Assembly: GCF_002632615.1 (NCBI RefSeq)
Contig: NZ_NITZ01000004.1
Span: 132,977-196,976 of the forward strand
Direction of reading: 5' to 3'
Origin: Xenorhabdus miraniensis
Lineage (GTDB): Bacteria; Pseudomonadota; Gammaproteobacteria; Enterobacterales; Enterobacteriaceae
Length of the DNA: 64,000 nucleotides
Part shown: in pieces, positions 29,496-42,331 of the stretch
Layout: the number at the start of each line of letters is the position of its first letter
Position numbering within the stretch: the stretch's first letter is position 1
The notes under the pieces: generated by a model
Database searches by the model: none
What the model was told of the DNA's origin: nothing
The model's input: only the letters and a program-made list of their open reading frames with translations
Made by a program: the position numbers and the translations under genes

Positions 29496-30874
29496 TCCCA
29501 CTGACACTCCGGCAATTGGCACAAATAACAGGTGGAATGCTGTATCAGGTTACTGAACAGCAGGCAACCGATGTCAAGATTCATGCTGTGGAAACCGATA
29601 GCCGCAAAATTGTACGTGGTGGTTTGTTCATTGCTTTAAAAGGCGAGAAATTTGACGCTCACGATTTCGTTGCTGATGTAGCTCAATTCGGCGTAGGGGC
29701 GTTGCTGGTCAATCGTCGCTTTGATATTGACTGTCCTCAGGTGATTGTCGAAGACACACGCTTGGCGATGGGCAAACTGGCGGGCTGGGTTCGTCAACAA
29801 AGCAAAGCGCGGGTCGTAGCCCTGACAGGTTCGTCGGGCAAAACATCCGTTAAGGAAATGACAGCAGCGATTTTGCGACAATGCGGAAATACCCTTTATA
29901 CAACGGGTAACTTCAATAATGACATTGGGGTGCCATTGACTTTATTCCGGCTCACCGATGAACACCAATTTGCCGTGATTGAACTGGGTGCTAACCATAC
30001 CGGCGAAATTGCCTATACCACTGAGATGACGCGCCCTGAAAGTGCCCTGGTGAATAATCTGTTTTCTGCCCATCTGGAAGGTTTTGGTTCTTTGGAAGGG
30101 GTTGCAAAGGCAAAAGGTGAAATCTTTGAAGGCCTTGCTCCAACCGGAACAGCCATTATCAATCTGGATAGCCATGATTGGGAAAACTGGCAACACAGCA
30201 TTAATGATCAGCAGACAGTATGGCGTTTCTCTGCTTCATCAATGGCAGGGGCTGACTTTTACGCAACGGATATTTCTGAACAGCCACTGGCAACATATTT
30301 TTGCCTTCATACCCCAATCGGCAAGACTGAACTGACATTGCCATTACCGGGGAAACACAATATTGCCAATGCACTGGCAGCCAGTGCTCTCGCCATTTCT
30401 GTTGGCGCATCTCTGGAGGATATTCGTGTCGGGTTATCAGGACTAAAAGCAGTTTCAGGTCGTTTATTCCCCATTCATCTTACAGAGGGGAAAGTAGTGT
30501 TGGATGACACCTATAACGCTAATCCCGGTTCAATGATTGCAGCAGCGAATGTGTTGTCGCAGATGCCTGATTATCGGGTCATGGTTGTCGGCGATATGGG
30601 AGAACTGGGAGAACAGGCGGTTCAGTGCCACCATGAAGTGGGAGAGGCCATAGCCTCTTCAAATATAAATAAAGTATTCAGTGTAGGGGTTCTTAGTACC
30701 CATATTAGTGACGCGAGTGGTCGAGGGCAGCATTTCGCGAACAAGGCTGATTTAGTTGCAGCGCTGCTTTCTTTACTGGAACAACACGAAATGATTTCCA
30801 TATTAATTAAAGGTTCACGCAGTGCCGCAATGGAAGAGGTAGTGAACTCACTGAAGGAGAACTTCCAATGTTAG
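29492..30874 (+). CDS. murF: UDP-MurNAc-tripeptide:D-Ala-D-Ala ligase
   Basis: Completes the cytoplasmic pentapeptide precursor. Seen: ATP loop [24 protein letters not shown], and [10 protein letters not shown]; 460 aa. Its ATG overlaps the murE stop (ATGA), so translation is coupled. Confidence 0.97.
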   Translation: MIPLTLRQLAQITGGMLYQVTEQQATDVKIHAVETDSRKIVRGGLFIALKGEKFDAHDFVADVAQFGVGALLVNRRFDIDCPQVIVEDTRLAMGKLAGWVRQQSKARVVALTGSSGKTSVKEMTAAILRQCGNTLYTTGNFNNDIGVPLTLFRLTDEHQFAVIELGANHTGEIAYTTEMTRPESALVNNLFSAHLEGFGSLEGVAKAKGEIFEGLAPTGTAIINLDSHDWENWQHSINDQQTVWRFSASSMAGADFYATDISEQPLATYFCLHTPIGKTELTLPLPGKHNIANALAASALAISVGASLEDIRVGLSGLKAVSGRLFPIHLTEGKVVLDDTYNANPGSMIAAANVLSQMPDYRVMVVGDMGELGEQAVQCHHEVGEAIASSNINKVFSVGVLSTHISDASGRGQHFANKADLVAALLSLLEQHEMISILIKGSRSAAMEEVVNSLKENFQC

Positions 30875-31950
30875 TTTGGCTGGCCGAATATTTAGTTAAA
30901 TATCACTCAGGCTTTAACGTCTTTTCTTATCTGACGTTCAGAGCCATTGTTGGCTTGCTGACAGCATTATTCATTGCGTTATGGATGGGGCCAACCCTGA
31001 TTGCTTATCTGCAAAAGCTACAGATTGGTCAGGTTGTGCGTAATGATGGCCCGGAATCCCACTTCAGTAAACGTGGAACACCAACGATGGGCGGCTTGCT
31101 GATTTTGTTCTCCATCGCTATCTCTGTTTTGTTATGGGCGCGTTTAGATAACCCTTATGTCTGGTGTGTACTGGTTGTGTTACTGGGCTATGGCATTGTT
31201 GGGTTTGTAGACGACTATCGTAAAGTGGTTCGCAAAGATACCAAGGGGTTAATTGCCCGTTGGAAATATTTCTGGCAATCCGTTTTAGCTTTGGGTGTGG
31301 CGTTTGCCATGTATAGCATCGGCAAAGATACGCCAGCAACGCAATTGGTCGTGCCATTCTTCAAGGAAGTCATGCCACAACTGGGATTGCTTTACATTTT
31401 GTTGAGCTATTTCGTGATAGTAGGCACCAGTAATGCGGTGAACCTGACTGATGGATTGGATGGTCTGGCTATCATGCCAACGGTGCTGGTTGCAGCCGGT
31501 TTCGCTTTGGTGGCATGGGCAACGGGTAACGTGAACTTTGCCAACTATCTGCATATACCTTACTTAAGTCACGCAGGCGAATTAGTGATTGTCTGTACCG
31601 CGATAGTGGGAGCCGGATTGGGCTTCTTGTGGTTCAACACCTACCCGGCGCAAGTGTTCATGGGAGATGTGGGTTCGCTGGCTTTGGGCGGAGCGTTGGG
31701 CACTATTGCGGTATTGCTGCGTCAGGAGTTCCTGTTGGTCATCATGGGGGGCGTATTTGTGGTGGAAACGCTCTCTGTCATTTTGCAGGTTGGCTCATTT
31801 AAGTTGCGTGGACAGCGCATTTTCCGCATGGCACCGATTCACCATCATTATGAATTGAAAGGCTGGCCAGAGCCGCGCGTTATCGTGCGTTTCTGGATTA
31901 TTTCCTTGATGTTAGTACTGATTGGTCTGGCAACCCTTAAGGTACGTTAA
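30868..31950 (+). CDS. mraY: Phospho-MurNAc-pentapeptide translocase
   Basis: Polytopic membrane enzyme making lipid I from undecaprenyl phosphate. About ten membrane segments. Seen: Mg-binding DDYRK, the [13 protein letters not shown] motif and the C-terminal [12 protein letters not shown] histidine loop. 360 aa as in E. coli; overlaps murF by seven bases. Confidence 0.97.
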   Translation: MLVWLAEYLVKYHSGFNVFSYLTFRAIVGLLTALFIALWMGPTLIAYLQKLQIGQVVRNDGPESHFSKRGTPTMGGLLILFSIAISVLLWARLDNPYVWCVLVVLLGYGIVGFVDDYRKVVRKDTKGLIARWKYFWQSVLALGVAFAMYSIGKDTPATQLVVPFFKEVMPQLGLLYILLSYFVIVGTSNAVNLTDGLDGLAIMPTVLVAAGFALVAWATGNVNFANYLHIPYLSHAGELVIVCTAIVGAGLGFLWFNTYPAQVFMGDVGSLALGGALGTIAVLLRQEFLLVIMGGVFVVETLSVILQVGSFKLRGQRIFRMAPIHHHYELKGWPEPRVIVRFWIISLMLVLIGLATLKVR

Positions 31951-31952
31951 TC

Positions 31953-33278
31953 ATGGCTAAGTTATTCATGACTGAATACAGAGGTAAAAAAGTCGTCATT
32001 GTCGGGTTAGGGCTGACAGGCCTTTCCTGTGTTGACTTTTTTATCACACGGGGTGTGACTCCGCGTGTAATGGATACCCGTATCGTACCACCGGGCAGCG
32101 ATAAGCTGCCTGATGATGTTGAATGCCACACTGGCAGTTTAAATAAACAATGGCTGCTTGATGCTGACTTGATCGTTGCCAGTCCGGGAATCGCGTTGGC
32201 AACGCCTGAATTGCAGGCCGCAGCTGATGCTGGTGTTGAAATTGTTGGAGACATTGAGCTGTTTTGCCGTGAAGCCATAGCACCGATTGTTGCCATTACG
32301 GGCTCAAACGGAAAAAGCACAGTGACTACTCTGGTTGGTGAGATGGCAAAAGAAGCCGGGTGGCAGGTTGGTGTAGGGGGAAACATTGGTATCCCTGCTC
32401 TGGAATTACTGAAAAAACCTTGCCAGCTGTATGTATTGGAGCTTTCCAGCTTCCAGCTTGAAACGACTTACAGCCTGAAAGCCGCCGCCGCGACTGTACT
32501 GAATGTCACCGAAGACCATATGGTGCGCTATCCAAAAGGATTGTCACAGTATCGAGCGGCGAAATTGCGAATTTACGATCAGGCAAAAGTCTGTGTAGTG
32601 AATGAACAAGATGTTTTGACGTTGCCAGAGGCTGGCAAAGATAGCCGTTGTACCAGCTTTGGTGTGGACTGCGGGGATTATCAACTTGATAGTGCACATC
32701 AACAATTGGTGGTCAATCAGTCTCCCGTGTTGTCAACCCGTGAAATGCAGTTGGCTGGGCAACATAACTACACGAATGGGCTGGCGGCATTAGCTTTGGC
32801 GGATGCTGTCGGTATTCCTCGTGCGGCCAGCCTTCAGGCATTGCGGACTTACTCTGGGTTAGATCACCGTTTTCAGGTGATTCATATGAGAAATGGTGTT
32901 CGCTGGGTAAATGACTCTAAAGCAACCAATGTTGGCAGCACCCAAGCGGCACTCAGCGGATTGAGTTTGGAAGGTACGCTTTATCTTTTATTGGGCGGCG
33001 ATGGAAAAGCGGCAGACTTTACTCTGCTGAAACCTTATATCGCAGGAAATAATATTCGTCTTTACTGTTTTGGCCGTGATGGGGATCAACTGGCGCAATT
33101 GCGTCCTGAAATCTCAATACTGACAGAAACAATGGAACAGGCGATGAGAGAAATTGCATCTAAGTTAGTTGTTGGCGATATGGTTCTGCTGTCACCCGCT
33201 TGCGCGAGTTTCGATCAGTTCAATGGTTTTGAACATCGTGGTCATGAATTTGCCCGTTTGGCAGAGGAGTTAGGCTGA
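31953..33278 (+). CDS. murD: UDP-MurNAc-L-Ala:D-Glu ligase
   Basis: Cytoplasmic ATP-dependent addition of D-glutamate. Seen: Rossmann start [16 protein letters not shown] loop [24 protein letters not shown], and the C-terminal [11 protein letters not shown] motif. 441 aa; begins two bases after mraY. An in-frame ATG 15 bases in (MTEYRG) is an alternative start. Confidence 0.96.
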   Translation: MAKLFMTEYRGKKVVIVGLGLTGLSCVDFFITRGVTPRVMDTRIVPPGSDKLPDDVECHTGSLNKQWLLDADLIVASPGIALATPELQAAADAGVEIVGDIELFCREAIAPIVAITGSNGKSTVTTLVGEMAKEAGWQVGVGGNIGIPALELLKKPCQLYVLELSSFQLETTYSLKAAAATVLNVTEDHMVRYPKGLSQYRAAKLRIYDQAKVCVVNEQDVLTLPEAGKDSRCTSFGVDCGDYQLDSAHQQLVVNQSPVLSTREMQLAGQHNYTNGLAALALADAVGIPRAASLQALRTYSGLDHRFQVIHMRNGVRWVNDSKATNVGSTQAALSGLSLEGTLYLLLGGDGKAADFTLLKPYIAGNNIRLYCFGRDGDQLAQLRPEISILTETMEQAMREIASKLVVGDMVLLSPACASFDQFNGFEHRGHEFARLAEELG

Positions 33279-34471
33279 TGACCATTCCAGGCCTTGGTAA
33301 ATTTAAAAATTGGTTGGCGGGAAATGTGGAAGCAGATACCACAGATATCGTCATGTATGATCGTACCCTGGTCTGGATGATATTGGGGCTGGCTGTTATC
33401 GGCTTTATCATGGTGACATCAGCCTCAATGCCAGTTGGTCAGCGTCTCGCTAAAGATCCCTTTATCTTCGCGCAACGCGATGCGATTTATTTGTTACTGT
33501 GCTTTTTATTATCCCTGGTCACGCTGCGCATTCCGATGGGTTTCTGGTTGCGTTACAGCAATGTCATGTTGCTATGCACAATTATGATGTTGGTTGTGGT
33601 GCTATTTGTCGGTAGCTCGGTCAATGGTGCGTCACGCTGGGTGGCAATTGGCCCGCTGCGTATTCAACCTGCCGAATTATCGAAACTATCGCTCTTTTGC
33701 TACCTCTCCAGTTATCTGGTCAGAAAGGTTGAGGAAGTAAGAAACAATTTCTGGGGGTTCTGCAAGCCAATGGGCGTCATGATTGCATTGGCGATTTTGC
33801 TGTTGGCACAGCCGGATTTAGGCACAGTGATTGTGTTGTTTGTTACAACATTAGCGCTGCTGTTTCTGGCAGGGGCAAAATTATGGCAGTTCCTTGCCAT
33901 TATTGGCTGTGGAATATTTGCCGTATGCGTGCTGATTGTTGCTGAACCTTATCGTATGCGCAGGGTAACTTCTTTTCTGAATCCGTGGGAAGATCCGTTC
34001 GGCAGTGGTTATCAGTTAACCCAGTCACTAATGGCATTTGGTCGTGGAAGTTTCTTCGGGCAAGGGTTGGGAAATTCAGTCCAAAAATTGGAATACCTGC
34101 CAGAAGCCCATACTGACTTTATTTTCTCCATTCTGGCCGAAGAATTAGGTTATTTCGGTGTGGTTTTAGTGTTGGCAATGGTATTCTTCGTCGCTTTCCG
34201 CGCAATGATGATTGGTCGCAGGGCATTGCAGCTTAATCAACGGTTTTCAGGCTTTTTGGCTTGCGCAATCGGCGTATGGTTCAGCTTTCAGGCATTCATC
34301 AATGTTGGCGCAGCGGCAGGTATGCTGCCAACGAAAGGATTAACATTACCTCTAGTGAGTTACGGTGGTTCGAGTCTGATTGTCATGTCGACAGCTATCG
34401 TCTTGTTATTGCGAATTGATTATGAAGTGCGCCTGACAAAAGCACAGGCATTCGTAAGGAGCCCCAAATGA
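33278..34471 (+). CDS. ftsW: FtsW, septal peptidoglycan glycosyltransferase (SEDS)
   Basis: Polytopic SEDS protein polymerising septal murein with FtsI. About ten membrane helices; SEDS signatures [15 protein letters not shown] and [11 protein letters not shown] near the C-terminus. 397 aa; its ATG overlaps the last base of the murD stop. Confidence 0.96.
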   Translation: MTIPGLGKFKNWLAGNVEADTTDIVMYDRTLVWMILGLAVIGFIMVTSASMPVGQRLAKDPFIFAQRDAIYLLLCFLLSLVTLRIPMGFWLRYSNVMLLCTIMMLVVVLFVGSSVNGASRWVAIGPLRIQPAELSKLSLFCYLSSYLVRKVEEVRNNFWGFCKPMGVMIALAILLLAQPDLGTVIVLFVTTLALLFLAGAKLWQFLAIIGCGIFAVCVLIVAEPYRMRRVTSFLNPWEDPFGSGYQLTQSLMAFGRGSFFGQGLGNSVQKLEYLPEAHTDFIFSILAEELGYFGVVLVLAMVFFVAFRAMMIGRRALQLNQRFSGFLACAIGVWFSFQAFINVGAAAGMLPTKGLTLPLVSYGGSSLIVMSTAIVLLLRIDYEVRLTKAQAFVRSPK

Positions 34472-35553
34472 GTGGCAAAAACCGGCGTTTAATGGTGATG
34501 GCAGGTGGTACAGGCGGTCATGTGTTTCCGGGACTGGCTGTTGCCCACCATTTAAAAGAGCAAGGGTGGGATATTCGCTGGTTGGGAACGGCTGATCGCA
34601 TGGAAGCTGATTTGGTTCCAAAACATGGCATTGATATTGAATTTATTCAAATCTCAGGATTGCGGGGCAAGGGAATCAAAGCACTACTGGCAGCCCCCAT
34701 CAGAATTTTTAAAGCGATTCGGCAGGCAAAAGCGATTATGCGTCGTTACCAGCCGGACGTTGTACTGGGAATGGGAGGCTATGTCTCTGGCCCTGGTGGA
34801 ATAGCCGCATGGTTATGTGGCATTCCCGTTGTTCTGCATGAACAAAACGGCATCGCAGGGCTGACTAATCGATGGTTAGCTAAAATTGCCAAAACGGTTT
34901 TACAGGCATTTCCGGGAGCCTTTTCTAAAGCGCCGGTTGTTGGTAACCCTGTACGGGAAGATGTACTGGCATTGCCCCTGCCTGCACAACGTTTGGTTGG
35001 GCGTGAAGGCCCCGTTCGGGTGCTGATTGTGGGTGGTAGCCAAGGCGCGAGAATTCTGAACCAGACTATGCCAGAAGTAGCCGCTCGCTTGGGCGATAAA
35101 GTCACATTATGGCATCAGGCTGGTAAGGGCGCACAGGAAGAAACACAGAAAAAATATGAAAATTTGGTTAAGTCTGAATTCAAAGTGACTGAATTTATTG
35201 ATGATATGGCGCAGGCTTATGCGTGGGCAGATGTTGTGGTGTGTCGTTCAGGTGCTTTGACGGTTAGCGAAATCTCTGCCGCGGGCTTGCCTGCCATTTT
35301 TGTTCCATTCCAGCATAAAGATCGCCAGCAATATTGGAATGCCTTGCCATTGGAGAAAGTAGGGGCTGCAAAGATACTCGAACAGCCGGAGTTTACGGTC
35401 AATGCGGTGGCAGAATTGTTAACTCAGTGGCAACGCCCACAATTACTGGAAATGGCAGAAAAAGCGCGCTCAGTGGCTATCATTAATGCAACCGAACGGG
35501 TGTCAGCAGCGCTGATCGATGCTGTTGAAAATCATTCAGGCCGTTCTAAATAG
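34468..35553 (+). CDS. murG: MurG, lipid II synthase
   Basis: Peripheral-membrane GT28 glycosyltransferase adding GlcNAc to lipid I. Seen: N-terminal [12 protein letters not shown] donor/acceptor loop, [24 protein letters not shown], and [11 protein letters not shown] in the UDP-GlcNAc site. 361 aa; overlaps ftsW by four bases (ATGA). Confidence 0.97.
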   Translation: MSGKNRRLMVMAGGTGGHVFPGLAVAHHLKEQGWDIRWLGTADRMEADLVPKHGIDIEFIQISGLRGKGIKALLAAPIRIFKAIRQAKAIMRRYQPDVVLGMGGYVSGPGGIAAWLCGIPVVLHEQNGIAGLTNRWLAKIAKTVLQAFPGAFSKAPVVGNPVREDVLALPLPAQRLVGREGPVRVLIVGGSQGARILNQTMPEVAARLGDKVTLWHQAGKGAQEETQKKYENLVKSEFKVTEFIDDMAQAYAWADVVVCRSGALTVSEISAAGLPAIFVPFQHKDRQQYWNALPLEKVGAAKILEQPEFTVNAVAELLTQWQRPQLLEMAEKARSVAIINATERVSAALIDAVENHSGRSK

Positions 35554-35589
35554 AACGGTGAAGTAAACATAACGAGTGAAGATTAAAAC

Positions 35590-37065
35590 GTGAATACACA
35601 ACAATTGGCGAAATTAAGAGCTTCAGTGCCTGAAATGAGAAAAGTCAGGCATATCCACTTTGTTGGCATAGGGGGTGCTGGCATGGGTGGTATCGCCGAG
35701 GTGTTGGCTAATGAAGGTTATCAGATAAGTGGTTCTGATCTGGCGCCCAATCCTGTCACACAACAACTGATTGCACTGGGCGTAACTATTTATTTTAATC
35801 ACCGCCCGGAAAACGTGCGGGATGCCAGTGTCGTCGTTGCATCCACAGCTATTCCTGCGGATAACCCAGAAATTATTGCGGCTCGTGAAGCGCGCATTCC
35901 AGTGATTCGCCGCGCCGAAATGCTGGCAGAGCTGATGCGTTACCGTCATGGCATTGCCATTGCAGGAACGCATGGAAAAACGACTACAACAGCCATGATT
36001 GCAGGTATTTATGCACAAGCGGGTCTTGATCCAACCTTTGTTAATGGTGGATTAGTGAAGGCCGCAGGCACACATGCCCGTTTAGGTAGCAGTCGTTACC
36101 TGATTGCAGAAGCTGATGAAAGTGATGCGTCATTTTTACACTTGCAACCCATGATGGCAGTGGTCACCAATATCGAAGCAGACCATATGGATACCTATCA
36201 GGGAGACTTCGAAAATCTGAAACAGACGTTTGTTAATTTCCTGCATAATCTGCCGTTTTATGGTCGGGCGGTGATGTGCATTGATGATCCTGTTGTAAAA
36301 GAACTCATTCCCCGGATTGGGCGTTATATCACAACCTACGGTTTTAGCGAGGAAGCGGACGTTCGTATTACTCACTATGAGCAGAAGGGAGCACAGGGAT
36401 TCTTCACTATCAGCCGGCATGATTTGCCAGATCTGCATGTGGTGTTAAATGCACCGGGGTGTCACAACGCGTTGAATGCGACGGCTGCTGTAGCTGTAGC
36501 AACAGAAGAGGGCATCAATGATGCTGCTATTTTGGCGTCACTGGCAGAGTTTCAGGGAACCGGGCGTCGATTTGATTTTCTTGGAGAGTTTTCCCTCAAG
36601 CATATCAATGGGAAAGAAGGCAGTGTGATGTTGGTGGATGATTATGGTCATCATCCAACTGAAGTTGACGCTACGATTAAAGCTGCACGGGCTGGTTGGA
36701 CGGATAAACGTATAGTGATGGTATTCCAGCCACATCGTTATTCAAGAACTCGTGATTTATATGATGATTTTGCCAATGTTCTGAATCAGGTAGATGTTTT
36801 ATTAATGCTGGATGTATATGCAGCAGGTGAAACGCCTATTCCTGGGGCGGATAGCCGTTCGTTATGCCGTACTATCCGTAGCCGTGGAAAATTGGATCCG
36901 ATTTTCGTGTCAGAACCTGAGCAAATTTCAGTTATGCTGTCACAATTAATAGAAAACAATGACTTAGTATTAGTACAGGGTGCCGGTAATATCGGTAAAA
37001 TAGCGCGCAATCTGGCTGAAACAAAATTACAGCCATCTTTTAATGAGGGAGAACATCATGGTTGA
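35590..37065 (+). CDS. murC: UDP-MurNAc:L-Ala ligase
   Basis: First amino-acid ligase of the murein precursor pathway. Seen: [14 protein letters not shown]ossmann loop, ATP loop [22 protein letters not shown] and the C-terminal FQPHRYSRT motif. 491 aa. Start is GTG 35590, 36 bases after murG. The 3' end overlaps the ddlB start by eight bases. Confidence 0.97.
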   Translation: MNTQQLAKLRASVPEMRKVRHIHFVGIGGAGMGGIAEVLANEGYQISGSDLAPNPVTQQLIALGVTIYFNHRPENVRDASVVVASTAIPADNPEIIAAREARIPVIRRAEMLAELMRYRHGIAIAGTHGKTTTTAMIAGIYAQAGLDPTFVNGGLVKAAGTHARLGSSRYLIAEADESDASFLHLQPMMAVVTNIEADHMDTYQGDFENLKQTFVNFLHNLPFYGRAVMCIDDPVVKELIPRIGRYITTYGFSEEADVRITHYEQKGAQGFFTISRHDLPDLHVVLNAPGCHNALNATAAVAVATEEGINDAAILASLAEFQGTGRRFDFLGEFSLKHINGKEGSVMLVDDYGHHPTEVDATIKAARAGWTDKRIVMVFQPHRYSRTRDLYDDFANVLNQVDVLLMLDVYAAGETPIPGADSRSLCRTIRSRGKLDPIFVSEPEQISVMLSQLIENNDLVLVQGAGNIGKIARNLAETKLQPSFNEGEHHG

Positions 37066-37978
37066 TAAAGTCGCCGTTCTGTTAGGTGGAACATCTGCTG
37101 AACGTGAGGTATCACTGCTATCAGGACACGCTGTTGTGGCAGGGCTGAAAGAAGCCGGTATTGACGCCCACTCAGTTGATACAAAAGACTTTGATGTGCT
37201 TAAACTCAAGGAAGAAGGATTCAGTAAAGTTTTTATCGCGCTACATGGTCGTGGTGGTGAAGATGGCACCCTGCAAGGTTTGTTGGAGTTTTTACAACTT
37301 CCTTATACCGGCAGTGGTGTTATGGCCTCTGCCTTGTCAATGGACAAACTGCGCACAAAACATCTATGGCAAGGGGCAAAACTGCCGGTTTCTCCTTATG
37401 TCGCAATTAATGCTCAAAAATTTGAACAAGTTAATGATTTTCAACTCAAAGAGTATGTTCAAGAATTAGGCCTGCCATTAATGGTTAAACCTAATCTGGA
37501 AGGTTCCAGTGTAGGGATGACTAAAGTGAATGACTATTCCGAATTGCGTGGCGCATTGGAATTGGCATTTCAGTACGACACGAATGTGTTGGTTGAGAAA
37601 TGGTTGTTTGGGCCTGAATATACCGTGGGTTTTTTGGGGAATGACGCGCTTCCTTCTATCCGTATCCAAGTTCCGGATGTGTTTTATGACTACGATGCGA
37701 AATATATTTCCAACGAAACAAAATACTTCTGCCCAAGCGGCTTAAGTGCGGAAAAAGAGCTGGAGTTGACGGATATCGCCTCAAGGGCTTACAAAGCATT
37801 GGGATGTAGTGGTTGGGGACGAATCGATATTATGGACGATGGCAATGGTAACTTTTACCTGTTGGAAGCGAATACTTCCCCGGGCATGACCAGCCATAGT
37901 CTGGTACCCATTGCTGCGCGTCAGGCAGGACTCAATTTTTCTCAACTCGTAGCGAGAATTTTGGAATTGGCTGATTGA
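37058..37978 (+). CDS. ddlB: D-alanine:D-alanine ligase B
   Basis: ATP-grasp enzyme making D-Ala-D-Ala. Seen: [39 protein letters not shown] and [15 protein letters not shown]. 306 aa from ATG 37058 ([11 protein letters not shown]), preceded by GAGGGA; an upstream in-frame ATG (37043) lies within murC and lacks conservation. Confidence 0.96.
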   Translation: MVDKVAVLLGGTSAEREVSLLSGHAVVAGLKEAGIDAHSVDTKDFDVLKLKEEGFSKVFIALHGRGGEDGTLQGLLEFLQLPYTGSGVMASALSMDKLRTKHLWQGAKLPVSPYVAINAQKFEQVNDFQLKEYVQELGLPLMVKPNLEGSSVGMTKVNDYSELRGALELAFQYDTNVLVEKWLFGPEYTVGFLGNDALPSIRIQVPDVFYDYDAKYISNETKYFCPSGLSAEKELELTDIASRAYKALGCSGWGRIDIMDDGNGNFYLLEANTSPGMTSHSLVPIAARQAGLNFSQLVARILELAD

Positions 37979-37979
37979 T

Positions 37980-38795
37980 ATGTCACAGGCAGCCCGGAAT
38001 TTCCGGGAGCGGGAGAGCGAAGCTCAGAGAGCTCGTCCCAGTAATGGTTATTATCTGGTAGGGATTATCTTCTTCCTGATGGTGATTGGTATCATCATAT
38101 GGGGAGGCTGGATGACCTTGGACTGGATGAAGGATTCGAACAGATTACCGCTCTCAAAACTGGTGTTGACTGGTGAACGCCATTACACCACGAATGATGA
38201 TGTCAGGCAGGCTATTTTGTCTTTGGGGGCACCCAAGACATTTATGACTCAGGATGTCAACGTCATTCAAGAAAAGATTGAACAACTGCCATGGATTCGG
38301 CAGGTCACTGTACGTAAACAATGGCCTGATGAACTGAAAATACATCTGGTAGAATACGTTCCTTATGCGCGCTGGAATGACACCCAAATGCTGGATGCAG
38401 AAAGCCGGGTATTCAGCTTGCCGATGGAACGCAGTGCAAACGGGCAATACCCGATGCTACAGGGGCCAGAAGGCAGAGAAAAAGACGTATTGGATGAATA
38501 CCGTATAATGGCGGCTTTGCTTGAAGGACACCAAATCAAATTGAAAACGGTGATCATGACAGCACGCAACTCCTGGCAGTTGATATTGGATAACGGTATC
38601 CGATTGGAGTTAGGAAATCGAGATAAAATGGAGCGAATGAAACGTTTTGTTGAACTTTATCCTGTGTTGCTGAAAAACACGGAAAAGCGCGTGGACTATG
38701 TTGACTTACGTTATGACAGCGGTGCTGCGGTAGGTTGGGCTCCTTTATTAACTGATACGCCGGTTTCAATGAACGGGCAAGAAAACAAACAGTGA
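37980..38795 (+). CDS. ftsQ: FtsQ, divisome assembly protein
   Basis: Bitopic inner-membrane protein bridging early and late divisome. Seen: cytoplasmic basic tail, one membrane segment ([20 protein letters not shown]), POTRA domain ([16 protein letters not shown]) and beta domain. 271 aa, typical. ATG one base after ddlB. Confidence 0.94.
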   Translation: MSQAARNFRERESEAQRARPSNGYYLVGIIFFLMVIGIIIWGGWMTLDWMKDSNRLPLSKLVLTGERHYTTNDDVRQAILSLGAPKTFMTQDVNVIQEKIEQLPWIRQVTVRKQWPDELKIHLVEYVPYARWNDTQMLDAESRVFSLPMERSANGQYPMLQGPEGREKDVLDEYRIMAALLEGHQIKLKTVIMTARNSWQLILDNGIRLELGNRDKMERMKRFVELYPVLLKNTEKRVDYVDLRYDSGAAVGWAPLLTDTPVSMNGQENKQ

Positions 38796-38827
38796 CTGGT
38801 AATAATACAGAAACAGGCAGAATAACG

Positions 38828-40084
38828 ATGATCAAATCAACGGACAGAAAATTGGTAGTTGGTCTTGAAATCGGGACAGCAAAAGTATCTGCCCTGGTTG
38901 GTGAAATTCTGCCCGATGGTATGGTTAATATTATCGGAGTAGGAAGTTGCCCATCTCGCGGCATGGATAAAGGCGGTGTCAACGATCTTGAGTCGGTCGT
39001 TAAATGCGTACAGCGAGCCATTGATCAGGCTGAACTTATGGCAGATTGCCAAATCTCTTCAGTCTATCTGGCGCTTTCCGGCAAACATATCAGTTGCCAA
39101 AACGAAATTGGCATGGTGCCGATTTCGGATGAAGAAGTTACACAGGATGATGTGGACAGCGTTGTGCATACGGCCAAATCGGTTCGTGTTCGTGATGAAC
39201 ACCGTATTCTGCATGTGATCCCACAGGAATATGCGATTGACTATCAGGAAGGGATCAAAAATCCAGTCGGGCTATCCGGTGTGCGTATGCAGGCAAAAGT
39301 CCACTTGATTACCTGCCATAACGACATGGCGAAGAATATTGTAAAAGCTGTTGAACGTTGTGGTCTGAAAGTTGACCAACTTATTTTTGCCGGACTGGCA
39401 GCAAGTTATGCTGTGTTAACGGAAGATGAGCGTGAATTGGGAGTGTGTGTCGTTGATATTGGCGGCGGCACGATGGATATCGCTGTATACACTGGCGGTG
39501 CATTGCGTCATACCAAGGTTATTCCTTACGCAGGCAATGTGGTGACCAGTGATATCGCCTATGCGTTTGGTACTCCCCCAAGTGATGCGGAAACCATCAA
39601 GGTTCGCCATGGCTGCGCGTTGGGTTCAATAGTCAGCAAGGATGAGAGTGTAGAAGTCCCAAGTGTGGGAGGTCGTCCTCCCCGTAGTTTGCAACGTCAG
39701 ACATTGTCTGAGGTAATAGAGCCTCGTTATACCGAACTGCTGAATTTAGTAAACGATGAAATCTTGCGATTGCAGGAGCAATTACGTCAGCAGGGCGTAA
39801 AACACCACCTGGCAGCAGGGATTGTCCTGACAGGCGGAGGAGCCCAGATTGATGGTCTTGCCGATTGTGCTCAGCGGGTATTCCATACCCAAGTGCGCAT
39901 TGGCCGTCCCCTGAACATCACTGGGTTGACAGATTATGTGCAGGAGCCTTGCTACTCAACAGCAGTTGGGCTTCTGCATTATGGCAAAGAATCTCACCTT
40001 GGGGGAGATTCTGATGCCGATAAAAGAACGTCAGTGAGCGGCTGGTTTAAGAAAGTCAGTAACTGGCTGAGAAAAGAATTTTGA
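38828..40084 (+). CDS. ftsA: FtsA, actin-like membrane tether of FtsZ
   Basis: Actin-fold ATPase with C-terminal amphipathic helix that anchors FtsZ. Seen: LVVGLEIGTAKV phosphate-1 loop, 1C subdomain, VVDIGGGTMDIAVY phosphate-2, TGGGAQIDGL adenosine motif and the membrane-targeting end WLRKEF. 418 aa from ATG 38828 (MIKSTDRKLVVG), the E. coli start; an upstream in-frame ATG at 38792 overlaps ftsQ and is not conserved. Confidence 0.96.
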   Translation: MIKSTDRKLVVGLEIGTAKVSALVGEILPDGMVNIIGVGSCPSRGMDKGGVNDLESVVKCVQRAIDQAELMADCQISSVYLALSGKHISCQNEIGMVPISDEEVTQDDVDSVVHTAKSVRVRDEHRILHVIPQEYAIDYQEGIKNPVGLSGVRMQAKVHLITCHNDMAKNIVKAVERCGLKVDQLIFAGLAASYAVLTEDERELGVCVVDIGGGTMDIAVYTGGALRHTKVIPYAGNVVTSDIAYAFGTPPSDAETIKVRHGCALGSIVSKDESVEVPSVGGRPPRSLQRQTLSEVIEPRYTELLNLVNDEILRLQEQLRQQGVKHHLAAGIVLTGGGAQIDGLADCAQRVFHTQVRIGRPLNITGLTDYVQEPCYSTAVGLLHYGKESHLGGDSDADKRTSVSGWFKKVSNWLRKEF

Positions 40085-40150
40085 TTTTTTATACAGAGGC
40101 TACGACAATGTCGCCGGCCTTGATATAAAGGCACAAAACGGAGAGAAATT

Positions 40151-41314
40151 ATGTTTGAACCACTGGAATTAACCAACGACGCGGTGATTAAAGTCATCGG
40201 CGTCGGCGGCGGCGGCGGTAATGCTGTAGAGCACATGGTGCGTGAGCGTATTGAAGGTGTAGACTTCTTTGCGGTTAACACTGATGCTCAGGCGCTGCGT
40301 AAGACGGCTGTTGGTCAGACTATCCAGATTGGCAACGGCATTACGAAAGGATTGGGTGCTGGAGCAAACCCTGAGGTTGGCCGTACTGCTGCGGAAGAAG
40401 ATCGCGAATCATTGCGTACCGCACTGGAAGGTGCTGACATGGTATTCATCGCCGCAGGCATGGGGGGGGGTACAGGAACCGGGGCGGCCCCTGTTGTGGC
40501 CGAAATTGCTAAAGAACTCGGCATCCTGACTGTTGCTGTTGTCACTAAGCCATTTAATTTTGAAGGCAAAAAACGTATGGCCTTCGCGGAACAAGGGATC
40601 ACTGAACTGTCCAAACATGTGGATTCATTGATTACCATTCCAAATGATAAGTTACTGAAAGTTCTGGGTCGCGGTATTTCCCTGTTGGATGCGTTCGGTG
40701 CAGCCAATGACGTTCTGAAAGGAGCGGTACAGGGTATTGCCGAGCTGATTACCCGCCCGGGACTGATGAACGTTGACTTTGCCGACGTTCGTACCGTGAT
40801 GTCTGAAATGGGTTACGCCATGATGGGATCTGGTATTGCACAAGGTGAAGATCGAGCGGAAGAAGCAGCAGAGATGGCTATCTCCAGCCCATTGCTGGAA
40901 GATATTGATCTTTCTGGTGCACGCGGCGTTCTGGTTAACATTACTGCGGGCTTTGACCTGCGACTGGATGAATTTGAAACGGTGGGTAACACAATCCGTG
41001 CATTTGCTTCTGATAATGCAACGGTAGTTATCGGTACGTCACTGGATCCAGATATGAACGATGAGTTGCGCGTTACTGTCGTGGCTACCGGTATCGGAAT
41101 GGATAAACGTCCAGAAATTACGCTGGTGACCAACAACAAAGCGCCTCAGGCAAACACGATGGATCGCCGTTACCAGCAGATGCCTGGTGGCATTCCTTCG
41201 TTGTCTGATGAGAACAAACCGGCAGCTAAAGTCGTTAATGACCAGAGTACGCATACAAGCAAGGAGCCTGATTATCTGGACATTCCTGCATTTTTACGCA
41301 AGCAGGCTGATTGA
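40151..41314 (+). CDS. ftsZ: FtsZ, cell-division tubulin homologue
   Basis: GTPase forming the Z-ring. Seen: [11 protein letters not shown] at the start, tubulin signature GGGTGTG at 105-111, [12 protein letters not shown]7-side and the C-terminal partner-binding peptide [14 protein letters not shown] at 374-387. 387 aa. GAGAG ribosome site before ATG 40151; 66-base gap after ftsA. Confidence 0.98.
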   Translation: MFEPLELTNDAVIKVIGVGGGGGNAVEHMVRERIEGVDFFAVNTDAQALRKTAVGQTIQIGNGITKGLGAGANPEVGRTAAEEDRESLRTALEGADMVFIAAGMGGGTGTGAAPVVAEIAKELGILTVAVVTKPFNFEGKKRMAFAEQGITELSKHVDSLITIPNDKLLKVLGRGISLLDAFGAANDVLKGAVQGIAELITRPGLMNVDFADVRTVMSEMGYAMMGSGIAQGEDRAEEAAEMAISSPLLEDIDLSGARGVLVNITAGFDLRLDEFETVGNTIRAFASDNATVVIGTSLDPDMNDELRVTVVATGIGMDKRPEITLVTNNKAPQANTMDRRYQQMPGGIPSLSDENKPAAKVVNDQSTHTSKEPDYLDIPAFLRKQAD

Positions 41315-41413
41315 TTGCTAAAAAATTGGTTTCTCCGCTTTTTGTGCTAAACTATCCTGCCAGTCATGCTTTATAGTGATTGGCGGGATAAGTAACATTG
41401 CGAGATATAAATG

Positions 41414-42331
41414 ATGATCAAACAAAGGACATTAAAACGTATTGTTCAAGCGACCGGCGTCGGTTTGCACACCGGTAAGAAAGTCACGCTGACAATGCGT
41501 CCAGCACCGGCTAATACCGGGGTCATCTATCGTCGTACTGACCTGAATCCTCCGGTAGATTTTCCGGCAAATGCTAAATCTGTACGCGATACCATGCTCT
41601 GCACTTGTCTGGTGAATGAGCATAATGTACGGATTTCAACCGTTGAGCATTTGAATGCTGCGTTGGCAGGGCTGGGGATCGATAACATCGTTGTTGAAGT
41701 CGATGCGCCAGAAATCCCGATTATGGATGGTAGCGCTAGCCCGTTCGTTTTCCTGCTATTGGATGCGGGTATTGAAGAGCTGAATGTCGCGAAAAAATTC
41801 GTGCGCATGAAAGAGAGCGTTCGTGTGGAAGAGGGCGATAAATGGGCTGAATTGTCGCCTTATCACGGTTTTAGTCTCGATTTTACCATTGACTTTAACC
41901 ACCCCGCGATCGATTCCAGCTCACAACGTTATGCTCTGGATTTCTCAGCAGATTCATTTGTTCGCCAGATCAGTCGTGCGCGTACTTTCGGCTTCATGCG
42001 CGATATTGAGTACCTGCAATCTAAAGGATTGTGCCTTGGCGGCAGCTTCGATTGTGCGATTGTAGTAGATGATTATCGCGTACTCAATGAAGATGGGTTG
42101 CGCTTCGAAGATGAATTTGTGCGCCATAAAATGCTGGATGCAATCGGCGATCTGTTTATGTGTGGCTACAACATCATTGGCGCATTTACTGCGTTCAAAT
42201 CAGGCCATGCTTTGAACAACAAACTGTTACAAACAGTTTTGGCGCAGGAAAGCGCTTGGGAGTTTGTCACATTTGAAGATGAAGCTGAAATGCCACTGGC
42301 TTTCCGTGCTCCATCATTAGTGTTGGCATAA
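41414..42331 (+). CDS. lpxC: LpxC, UDP-3-O-acyl-GlcNAc deacetylase
   Basis: Zinc deacetylase, committed step of lipid A synthesis. Seen: [10 protein letters not shown] (zinc histidine near 79), [11 protein letters not shown] (zinc His and Asp near 238-242) and SGHALNNKL (catalytic His near 265). 305 aa from ATG 41414 (MIKQRTLKR); ATG 41411 directly before it is possible. The C-terminal tail SLVLA is the FtsH degradation signal region in E. coli. A hairpin (TATCCTGCCA / TGGCGGGATA) lies in the 5' leader. Confidence 0.97.
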   Translation: MIKQRTLKRIVQATGVGLHTGKKVTLTMRPAPANTGVIYRRTDLNPPVDFPANAKSVRDTMLCTCLVNEHNVRISTVEHLNAALAGLGIDNIVVEVDAPEIPIMDGSASPFVFLLLDAGIEELNVAKKFVRMKESVRVEEGDKWAELSPYHGFSLDFTIDFNHPAIDSSSQRYALDFSADSFVRQISRARTFGFMRDIEYLQSKGLCLGGSFDCAIVVDDYRVLNEDGLRFEDEFVRHKMLDAIGDLFMCGYNIIGAFTAFKSGHALNNKLLQTVLAQESAWEFVTFEDEAEMPLAFRAPSLVLA